7,775 bases of DNA from Lachnospiraceae bacterium (GTDB lineage: Bacteria; Bacillota; Clostridia; Lachnospirales; Lachnospiraceae), in NCBI GenBank assembly GCA_900770225.1, contig CAAGJU010000252.1, positions 1 to 7,775 on the forward strand, in the 5' to 3' direction. Every line of letters starts with the position of its first letter. Within the stretch, counting starts at the first letter, position 1. Positions 1 to 4,194 of the stretch are shown here, one piece after another. The notes beneath the pieces are model-generated. The model worked only from the letters and a program-made list of their open reading frames with translations, did not search any database and was not told the origin of the DNA. The position numbers were made by a program, and so were the translations under genes.

Positions 1-1
1 A

Positions 2-361
2 AAGAAGCTCAGACGCTCCAAGACCGGAGTGCCTATTGCCGGTTGCGAGGATGAAGATGAGACAGCTACTCTTCTCTCGCTTGATTTCGTCAGTGTGCAG
101 GATGCAGAAGAGATGAGTCCTGCTTGGTTGGAAGACCCGAACGATTTGGAAGAAGCAGTTCTGACTTCCGTCATGGAGCAGGAGTTCCGTTTACTTCTGA
201 GCGAACGCCAGCTCGAAGTATATCTCTACTGTTTGCTTGGCGGCATGAGCATGACAGATTACAGCAAGGCTCGTGGAATTGATGTCTCTACTGTTTTTGA
301 AGCCAAGAGAGATGTTCAGAAGAAAGCAAAAAAATTTTTCAAGGAGACCCCCAAAAACTGA
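2..361 (+). CDS. Sigma-70 region 4-like ICE regulatory protein (5' partial)
   Basis: The reading frame is open to the left edge, so this is the C-terminal 119 residues of a longer protein. The GTG at 29 is a possible but unlikely start because no ribosome site precedes it. The N-terminal part seen is acidic (EDEDE, DAEE, EDPNDLEE). The last 60 residues form a helix-turn-helix resembling sigma-70 region 4: LSERQLEVYLYCLLGG, then MTDYSKARGIDVSTV as the HTH core, then a basic tail with KKAKKFFKE. Small sigma-like proteins of this kind sit just before the excisionase/integrase genes in Tn916-like elements (orf7 position), and here an excisionase-type gene follows 460 bases downstream. By inference it activates element genes. 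The stop lies inside a 44-bp repeat, and a C/T difference from the second repeat copy decides where the protein ends. It could also be a non-sigma HTH protein. Confidence 0.6.
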   Translation, partial: KKLRRSKTGVPIAGCEDEDETATLLSLDFVSVQDAEEMSPAWLEDPNDLEEAVLTSVMEQEFRLLLSERQLEVYLYCLLGGMSMTDYSKARGIDVSTVFEAKRDVQKKAKKFFKETPKN

Positions 362-390
362 TGAAAAATGTCCGTTGTATTTTGAAGAGG
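347..390 (+). repeat. 44-bp direct repeat, copy R1
   Basis: This block matches 3231-3274 at 35 of 44 positions by hand alignment. The shared core is ACCCCCAAAA at the left and GTCCGTTGTATT followed by TGAAG at the right. It covers the stop of the sigma-like gene. In the gene's frame it reads TPKN then TGA, a second TGA, and later SVVF-stop. The second copy reads TPKIRWLLSVVL-stop in the corresponding frame. This suggests the repeat descends from the 3' end of a sigma-like gene, or that a conserved DNA/RNA element overlaps it. Its role is unknown. Confidence 0.65.
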
Positions 391-414
391 CTTAATCGCC
401 GCTTCACGGTTCCT

Positions 415-780
415 TGAAAACTGAATAGTCAGTGCTGCGGATCTTTCCTCTTTTCTCGAAGCGACTTGCCTTCTGCCGCCATGACCTCCCATACAGGAGC
501 GAGCGATCAACAGAGAGGCTAAACAGCCGGACTTGCTGTGCAAGTCATGTGGTGACGGCTGCTTGCGATGATGGAGAAGTTGGGTACAATGATACTTCCG
601 TTCCTTCTTTGAAGGGGCGGCTCGGAGCGATCCTCGGAGGGGTGAGAGTCCCATGATACTACTTTACCGGTGGTAGTCCGCAGCATTCCCTATTCAGCAG
701 GGACGCGAGCTGCAAATATGCTGGAACACAATTATCATCAAAAACTATGGGCAGCAGTTGTCAACCGACTGCTGCCTATC
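415..780 (+). ncRNA. Candidate structured non-coding RNA / long leader
   Basis: No convincing gene is seen between 362 and 820, but hairpins follow one another. At 524-561 an outer stem CAGCCG/CGGCTG encloses a perfect GACTTGC-TGT-GCAAGTC hairpin at 530-546. At 598-620 a 10-bp stem has two G-U pairs and a TTT loop. At 658-677 an ACTACT/GGTAGT stem is seen, and at 680-713 GCAGC/GCTGC encloses TCCCT/AGGGA. At 750-776 there is a 9-bp perfect stem. G-U pairing suggests the fold matters as RNA on the plus strand. The start is put near CCTTGAAAACTGAATA (412-427), which resembles the boxA/spacer sequence of Firmicutes rRNA operons; both ends are approximate. Possible roles are a trans-acting RNA or a cis leader controlling the excisionase gene. 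I recognise no named RNA family. Confidence 0.42.
750..776 (+). terminator. Perfect 9-bp hairpin before the excisionase gene, terminator- or operator-like
   Basis: GGCAGCAGT (750-758) and ACTGCTGCC (768-776) are perfect inverted repeats around a 9-base loop. The following TATCCTTTTG is only a weak U-tract, so termination would be partial. It lies 45 bases before the excisionase start. It may end the upstream RNA, attenuate the excisionase gene, or bind a protein as DNA. Confidence 0.35.
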
Positions 781-820
781 CTTTTGCTGATAAAGCCAAA
801 AATATATGGAGGTGAGACGG

Positions 821-1015
821 GTGAATACCGCATCAACCATTTCTCAGCGCGATGCCTATAAGCTCATGCTGAAAGACTATCCCGATGTGATGAGCATTGA
901 GCAGATGTGTGAAATACTCAGCATCAGCACAAAGACCGGCTATCGCATTCTGCGTGAAGGCAAAATCCTTAGCCTCAAGGTCGGCAGAGCCTATCGTATT
1001 CCGAAGATTGACTGA
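821..1015 (+). CDS. Excisionase-family winged helix-turn-helix protein
   Basis: This is a 64-residue protein. GTG at 821 is chosen as start because a strong GGAGGTG site (808-814) sits six bases before it; the upstream ATG at 806 overlaps that site. Residues 24-45 (MSIEQMCEILSISTKTGYRIL) form the helix-turn-helix, and LKVGRAYRIPK (52-62) is the wing typical of the excisionase/HTH_17 family. Family members bind and bend DNA at element ends and steer the integrase toward excision. In Tn916-like elements xis is followed directly by int, but here the next gene is a repressor and no integrase is present. The protein stops right after the wing (RIPKID), which seems short at the C terminus, so it may be trimmed. 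It could equally be a transcriptional regulator rather than a true excisionase. Confidence 0.75.
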   Translation: MNTASTISQRDAYKLMLKDYPDVMSIEQMCEILSISTKTGYRILREGKILSLKVGRAYRIPKID

Positions 1016-1083
1016 GACATACGCTTTCCTACACTGAGCGTTATTCATAACCAGCCTCCGTTCATAAAAAAGTTACTTAAAAG

Positions 1084-1230
1084 CACGAACATTATTTCAT
1101 GCTCCTGTTGACACACACCCTTTCGTGTGGTATCATATAGACGAACACAGTTTCGTGCCGTGTAATCATTATATCGCGAACAGTATTTCGTGTCAATGGG
1201 TTTTAATGAAAAAGTGTTCGTGTTCACGAA
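1084..1230 (+). promoter_or_regulatory. Array of CGAA-N6-TTCG operator-like sites
   Basis: The 237-base gap before the repressor gene carries spaced copies of an inverted repeat. Site 1 is CACGAA-N6-TTCATG (1084-1101), site 3 is GACGAA-N6-TTCGTG (1140-1157), and site 4 is CGCGAA-N6-TTCGTG (1175-1192). Site 2 has one clear half, TTCGTG (1122-1127), within the promoter spacer. Site 5 is the opposite arrangement, TTCGTG-TT-CACGAA (1217-1230). Sites 1, 3 and 4 share CGAACA at left. The natural ligand is the XRE repressor encoded downstream, giving autoregulation. The half-site spacing equals that of the Gram-positive LexA box (CGAAC-N4-GTTCG), so LexA is an alternative. Confidence 0.7.
1108..1136 (+). 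promoter_or_regulatory. Sigma-A type promoter of the repressor operon
   Basis: A perfect -35 TTGACA (1108-1113) is followed after 17 bases by -10 TATCAT (1131-1136). Transcription would start near 1143, leaving a leader of about 110 bases. Operator half-site 2 lies inside the spacer and site 3 covers the expected start point, so bound repressor should block polymerase. Confidence 0.75.
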
Positions 1231-1252
1231 AAATTAAAGAAAGAGGTGCCTT

Positions 1253-1675
1253 ATGGGTTTCAAAGAGCGACTGAAAGAAAAAAGGATTGAAGCCGGTCTG
1301 ACTCAGGTAGAACTCGCTAAGAAAGCCGGAGTTACAGCGCGTACAATTCAGAATTATGAACTTGGAAGCCGCAAGCCCGTCCACATGGAGGTTGTCCAGA
1401 AAATTGCAGATGCTCTCGGAACTACCACAGAATACTTGCTGGGCAGCAGCGGAGCTTATGTCGCTGACGCTTACGAAAAGGGCGGTGCGAAAGCAGCCAG
1501 AGATATCGACGAGTTGGTAGGCGAAGTGACCGGTCTTTTCGCCGGTGGCAGTCTGAGTGAAGAGGCTTTGGAAGGTGCAATGAAAGCACTCAATGATGCC
1601 TATTGGATCGCCAAAGCGAAGAATAAGAAGTACGCTCCCAAGAAGTATCGGAAGAGTGATGAGCCAGCGGAATAA
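1253..1675 (+). CDS. XRE-family transcriptional repressor (ImmR-like)
   Basis: This 140-residue protein has an N-terminal Cro/C1-type helix-turn-helix. LTQVELAKKAG (16-26) and VTARTIQNYE (27-36) form the HTH, followed by LGSRKPVHMEVVQKIADAL and the family ending TTEYLLG. The C-terminal half (residues 70-140) is helical and ends in a lysine-rich tail; I do not recognise a domain there, but it would suit dimerisation or contact with the protease. AGAGGTG (1242-1248) precedes the ATG. It is the first gene after a strong promoter surrounded by operator-like repeats, and an ImmA-type metalloprotease gene follows after 60 bases. By analogy with ICEBs1 it should repress the element's own transfer and excision genes and its own promoter. 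The ImmR role is inferred from context; the XRE assignment is direct. Confidence 0.88.
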   Translation: MGFKERLKEKRIEAGLTQVELAKKAGVTARTIQNYELGSRKPVHMEVVQKIADALGTTTEYLLGSSGAYVADAYEKGGAKAARDIDELVGEVTGLFAGGSLSEEALEGAMKALNDAYWIAKAKNKKYAPKKYRKSDEPAE

Positions 1676-1699
1676 GCCCGTTCTGTTGGACACCTCTTC

Positions 1700-1708
1700 T
1701 GCTATACT
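1700..1708 (+). promoter_or_regulatory. Possible extended -10 promoter before the protease gene
   Basis: TGCTATACT matches an extended -10 element (TGnTATAAT) in the 60-base gap before the protease gene. No good -35 box is visible at the right distance. It could give protease expression independent of the repressed upstream promoter. Confidence 0.25.
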
Positions 1709-1735
1709 TTTATTCCCACGAATGGAGGTGGAACG

Positions 1736-2245
1736 ATGACTGCTGCATATCTCTCGAAAGTAGGCAACGACCTTGTAAATCGTTGCGGAACACGAGATCC
1801 TTTTCGCATTGCACACGAGCTGGGTATTGAAGTCCTTTTCTGCGAAAACTTCGGTCCTCTCAAAGGAATGTATAGAGTGATCAAGCGCAATCGCTTTATT
1901 TTCATCAATAAGGATTTGAGTTCTCGTATGCAGACGATTGTCTGCGCACACGAAATCGGGCATGATCAGTTGCACCGGAGCATGGCAAAGAATGACGCTA
2001 TTCAAGAGTTCATGCTGTACGACATGGCAACAAAGCCGGAATATGAGGCAAACATCGTAGCCGCTGAAATCTTGCTTGATACTGATATCATTCTCGAATA
2101 CATCTATGAGTACGGCTATACCTCGGAGCAGATTGCGCGAGCTATGTATACAGACATAAACTTAGTCGCCTTGAAGGTGGCGCATCTGGCTGAGACCGGA
2201 TATGACCTTCGCCGGATTGACCATCGGAGCGACTTCCTGAAATAA
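1736..2245 (+). CDS. ImmA/IrrE-family zinc metalloprotease
   Basis: This 169-residue cytoplasmic protein has the family's zinc motif HEIGH at residues 72-76 (in VCAHEIGHDQLHR). A downstream glutamate, E104 within EYEANIVAAEILL, is the likely third ligand. The N-terminal 60 residues match the usual layout: a helix, DPFRIAHELGIEV, then a beta strand ending FIFINKDL before the active-site helix. Length is normal for the family. GGAGGTGG lies about five bases before the ATG. In ICEBs1 and related phages, ImmA cleaves the partner repressor ImmR after DNA damage or a quorum signal, starting excision. The XRE gene just upstream is the obvious substrate. All catalytic residues appear intact. Confidence 0.88.
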   Translation: MTAAYLSKVGNDLVNRCGTRDPFRIAHELGIEVLFCENFGPLKGMYRVIKRNRFIFINKDLSSRMQTIVCAHEIGHDQLHRSMAKNDAIQEFMLYDMATKPEYEANIVAAEILLDTDIILEYIYEYGYTSEQIARAMYTDINLVALKVAHLAETGYDLRRIDHRSDFLK

Positions 2246-2255
2246 GGAGGATGCT

Positions 2256-2582
2256 ATGACCAAAACCGAAGTCATGAAAGACTTAATGAAAAAAACAGTG
2301 CTGCCGGTTGTCGTGGCACTGCTGCTGTTCTCAATTTTCAGCCGGATTTTCATTGAGAATGGCACACCGAATTATTTTCTAATCTGGTTTGCTTGCGGAG
2401 TGCCGTTTGGCATCGGCAAGATGTTCACACTGATTCCGATTGGCTTTGGTATCTCCGGTACAGTTGGCGTTGTTGCGCTCAACATCGTTCTCGGTGGTTT
2501 GATCGGCGGTGTGATCCTAATTTGGAAATTAGCAGTGGCAGTTTGTTATTTGCCACTGACCGTATATAGGCTTGTTGCCTAA
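2256..2582 (+). CDS. Small multi-pass membrane protein (possibly DUF6050)
   Basis: This 108-residue protein starts 10 bases after the protease gene, and AAGGAGG overlaps the protease stop, so the two are co-transcribed. A short basic N terminus precedes hydrophobic segments at about 14-33 (VLPVVVALLLFSIFSRIFI), 39-54, and 66-90 (a glycine-rich GTVGVVALNIVLGGLIGGV), with a final apolar stretch at 91-105. No signal peptidase site or catalytic motif is seen. It resembles small membrane proteins found in Clostridia mobile elements, which I tentatively associate with DUF6050. Its function is unknown. In this setting it could sense or protect the envelope, or anchor the next gene product. Confidence 0.7.
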   Translation: MTKTEVMKDLMKKTVLPVVVALLLFSIFSRIFIENGTPNYFLIWFACGVPFGIGKMFTLIPIGFGISGTVGVVALNIVLGGLIGGVILIWKLAVAVCYLPLTVYRLVA

Positions 2583-2585
2583 GAA

Positions 2586-2597
2586 TAGGAGGTGATC
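2586..2597 (+). promoter_or_regulatory. Unusually complete Shine-Dalgarno sequence
   Basis: TAGGAGGTGATC contains 11 consecutive bases (AGGAGGTGATC) complementary to the 3' end of 16S rRNA, placed seven bases before the GTG at 2600. It fixes the start of the repeat protein and implies strong ribosome recruitment despite the GTG start. Confidence 0.75.
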
Positions 2598-2599
2598 TC

Positions 2600-2902
2600 G
2601 TGTCATCTAAAGACAAAGGCAAAGACTTCCTTTTTTCATCCGATTGCGGCTTTATAAAAGGCGAAGATGGAGAAAGTTATAAATACTCCGATGGAAGCGG
2701 CTATTATCACGGGAAAGATGGCAGCGAAGGCTATATCTACTCAGATGGTAGTGGATACTACCATGGTGCAGATGGCAGCGAAGGGTATATTTACTCTGAC
2801 GGTAGTGCCTATTATCACGGTGCGGATGGTAGTGATGGTTACAAATATTCAGATGGCAGTGGGTATTTTAACGGAGCTGATGGTAGCAGAAGGCATGACT
2901 GA
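2600..2902 (+). CDS. DGSGYYHGADGS tandem-repeat protein of unknown function
   Basis: This 100-residue protein is made almost wholly of repeats. After MSSKDKGKDFL comes a degenerate 17-residue unit (12-28), then four 18-residue units at 29-46, 47-64, 65-82 and 83-100 with consensus YSDGSGYYHGADGSEGYI. Each unit alternates aromatic strands (GYYHG, GYIY) with DGS turns, suggesting stacked beta-hairpins or a small beta-solenoid. The DGS turns might bind calcium, which is inference. No signal peptide is seen, so it is probably cytoplasmic. It lies 17 bases after the membrane-protein gene in the repressor operon. The same frame after the stop reads a short Cys-rich stretch (KCKCC), perhaps a lost tail. 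Patterns such as MORN or cell-wall-binding repeats are only loosely similar. Function is not recognised. Confidence 0.75.
   Translation: MSSKDKGKDFLFSSDCGFIKGEDGESYKYSDGSGYYHGKDGSEGYIYSDGSGYYHGADGSEGYIYSDGSAYYHGADGSDGYKYSDGSGYFNGADGSRRHD
2684..2899 (+). repeat. Four 54-bp in-frame tandem repeats
   Basis: Units at 2684-2737, 2738-2791, 2792-2845 and 2846-2899 each encode 18 residues beginning YSDGS. They differ mostly at synonymous positions (TAC/TAT, GGC/GGT, AGC/AGT). Protein-level selection has therefore acted since duplication, and these are not recent slippage copies. Confidence 0.8.
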
Positions 2903-2975
2903 AAAAGGTCACGCGAAAAATGCAAGTGCTGTTATGGTCAGAAATGAACCGATAACGAAATAGGAGGCGCATCAA

Positions 2976-3185
2976 ATGGAGAACAATGATTCATTAGTAT
3001 TGAACGAACTGGCCGAGTCCGGCAGTGCTTTAAGACCGAGCGTACAAGTAGAACACGCTCTTGCAGAAATCAAAGACACATACCAATCTGTGCCGTTCGT
3101 TGCAGCACACCTCTCGGTGCCGATTGGAAAAAGCGTATCGATGAAGACTACGAGAAGCGCGGCAAGAGACGGAAAAAGTAATTGA
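2976..3185 (+). pseudogene. Small ICE gene, apparently frameshifted
   Basis: A good AGGAGG at 2963-2968 precedes ATG 2976. The first 40 residues (MENNDSLVLNELAESG and onward to DTYQSVPF) look natural: acidic and helical. From about 3097 the frame gives low-quality sequence to a stop at 3183-3185. The frame that ends with TAA at 3179-3181 instead gives a convincing tail, CSTPLGADWKKRIDEDYE then KRGKRRKK, with Cys codons nearby as in a zinc-ribbon-like CxxC region. A one-base loss near 3095-3103 would join the two halves into a protein of about 68 residues. Either the gene is broken, the sequence has an error, or a programmed shift occurs; no slippery heptamer is obvious. It is the last gene before a strong terminator. 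Function is not recognised. Confidence 0.5.
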
Positions 3186-3198
3186 TACAAACGCGGAG

Positions 3199-3222
3199 AA
3201 AGACGCTTTCGAGCGTCTTTTT
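3199..3222 (+). terminator. Strong intrinsic terminator of the repressor operon
   Basis: AAAGACGCT (3199-3207) and AGCGTCTTT (3212-3220) pair perfectly around a stable TTCG tetraloop, and the stem runs into a T-tract (3218-3222). It lies 14 bases after the last gene and closes the plus-strand operon. The A-tract on the other side could also support some termination on the minus strand. Confidence 0.92.
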
Positions 3223-3230
3223 CATGTCCA

Positions 3231-3274
3231 ACCCCCAAAATCCGATGGCTTTTGTCCGTTGTATTGTGAAGGGG
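3231..3274 (+). repeat. 44-bp direct repeat, copy R2
   Basis: This is the second copy of the element at 347-390, in the same orientation. Here it is outside any gene, between the operon terminator and the broken end of the methyltransferase, whose stop lies only five bases beyond it. The frame corresponding to the sigma-like gene reads TPKIRWLLSVVL-stop, so it may be the leftover 3' tail of another sigma-like gene. It may instead be a conserved recombination or RNA element. Confidence 0.65.
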
Positions 3275-3278
3275 TATT

Positions 3279-4037
3279 TTACGGGGAGTCCCTACGGGGG
3301 AATACGATCGTATTGACCACCCATACATCCCGCTTGTTGCGCATGGGATTGATCATGCTGTCGGTGATCTCCCCATGTTCACGGGGCCGGTTGATGGTCT
3401 GGGTCTGCGGCTGACCGGGAACGGGCTTGCCGTATTTGCTGCCGCCCTTCATACCGCGCTTGAGTCGTTCAGCCGTGGCCGGAGCAATCGGCTCAGAGAT
3501 TGCCTTGGCGTCAAAAAAATACTTGTGGCTTTTGGACAGCAGGAAAATATGCTCATAGCAGCGGGAGCAGCGATCCTTGCAGCTCTCCGGCATGGGATTT
3601 TCCTTCATCCAGATGATGTCGTTGCGGAGATACCAACCGCTGTCCCGGAGGGCAAAGGCCAGCATCCACGGAATGCCGATCATATCCTTCGGCTTGCAGC
3701 CGGGGGCCTTGTAGTTGAGAGCCACAGACTGACCGTTCCTTCCCTTGGGATTCTTGGGGTCAACGAAATCACCCTGATTGCCTTTCCCTGCATAGGTGTC
3801 GGCAATATTGAGCCAGAGCGTTCCGTCAGAACGCAGAATGCGCCTGACTTCGGTAAAAACTTCGGTCAGGCGCGAGATATATTCCCTCGGTGTTGCCTCT
3901 CTGCCGATCTGTTCTTCCATGCCGTAGTCGCGCAGCGCGTAGTATGGAGGGGATGTGACGCAGCAATGGACGCTCTCGTCGGGCAGCGTTTTCAGGACTT
4001 CGAGGCAGTCACCGATGTAGATTGTGTCAAGCAGAAT
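3279..4037 (-). pseudogene. DNA N4/N6 methyltransferase, 3'-truncated and lacking a normal start
   Basis: Translated from ATT at 4037 this gives 252 residues; the first ATG (3920) would cut off the catalytic motif. AGGAGG (4047-4052) lies nine bases before ATT, where ATG would be expected, suggesting a start-codon mutation or a rare ATT start. LDTIYIGDCLEVLKTLPDES leads into motif IV, TSPPYY (28-33). Further on are DGTLWLNIADTYAG, a target-recognition-like middle, and RDVWVVNT near the end. In beta-class (N6/N4-type) enzymes the SAM-binding motif DPFxGSGTT follows this point, but here the protein ends FPRRDSP-stop next to repeat R2 and that motif is absent. It is therefore probably inactive. 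The frame is otherwise clean over its length, so truncation may be recent. An intact relative would methylate adenine or cytosine N4 and protect the element from restriction. Confidence 0.75.
3301..3314. repeat. 14-bp perfect palindrome at the methyltransferase breakpoint
   Basis: AATACGATCGTATT is its own reverse complement. One half encodes the last recognisable family residues (VVNT) of the methyltransferase, while the other half begins the unrelated tail. It may be a fold-back junction, a protein-binding site, or chance. Confidence 0.5.
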
Positions 4038-4070
4038 GGTTATTTACCTCCTATCTTTTGTATTCCATTG

Positions 4071-4110
4071 AAATGTTTGTGGGTTTACTTGTAAACATTT
4101 CAGCAAACCC
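4071..4110. promoter_or_regulatory. Interleaved inverted repeats between divergent genes
   Basis: AAATGTTT (4071-4078) pairs with AAACATTT (4093-4100), and GGGTTT (4081-4086) pairs with AAACCC (4105-4110). The two stems interleave, a pseudoknot topology in RNA. Within them GTTTAC-TT-GTAAAC (4083-4096) is a near-perfect DNA palindrome. The block lies in the methyltransferase leader and just upstream of the ATPase promoter, so it could be an operator for both. Confidence 0.5.
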
Positions 4111-4111
4111 G

Positions 4112-4140
4112 TTGATTTTTCTCCCCCTTCGGTGTATAAT
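4112..4140 (+). promoter_or_regulatory. Promoter of the ATPase gene
   Basis: TTGATT (4112-4117), a 17-base spacer and a perfect TATAAT (4135-4140) form a strong sigma-A promoter with a start expected near 4147. The leader to the ATG is about 48 bases. Confidence 0.8.
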
Positions 4141-4194
4141 ATCCATTGAAAAGTAGCACGATAATACCAACAAGTTTTCAGCGGAGGTTGAGGT

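Noticed and set aside
347..390. ICE attachment site (att) formed by the 44-bp repeats
   Set aside because: The copies differ at 9 of 44 positions, one lies inside a gene of the element, and no integrase is adjacent. Direct att repeats would normally be nearly identical and flank the whole element.
432..656. 74-codon open frame starting at GTG in the gene-free stretch
   Set aside because: No ribosome site precedes it, composition is odd (Arg/Cys/Ser rich), and it overlaps several stable hairpins. A structured RNA explains the stretch better, though a real peptide cannot be excluded.
415..720. Group II intron, tRNA or riboswitch of a known class
   Set aside because: I could not find a domain V hairpin, intron-type 5' end, cloverleaf, or the core of any riboswitch class I know.
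1193..2005. 270-codon minus-strand open frame
   Set aside because: It is antisense to the XRE and ImmA genes, which have clear motifs and ribosome sites. The antisense product shows no recognisable domain.
2684..2899. CRISPR-like regular repeats
   Set aside because: Units are contiguous 54-bp in-frame coding repeats without unique spacers, so this is a repeat protein and not a CRISPR array.
2667..2963. 98-codon frame overlapping the repeat protein
   Set aside because: It is the shifted reading of the 54-bp repeats, giving low-complexity Met/Val/Ile-rich sequence. The frame starting at 2600 has the strong ribosome site.
3375..4094. 239-codon plus-strand open frame
   Set aside because: It is the antisense shadow of the methyltransferase, whose minus-strand frame carries TSPPYY and other family sequence.
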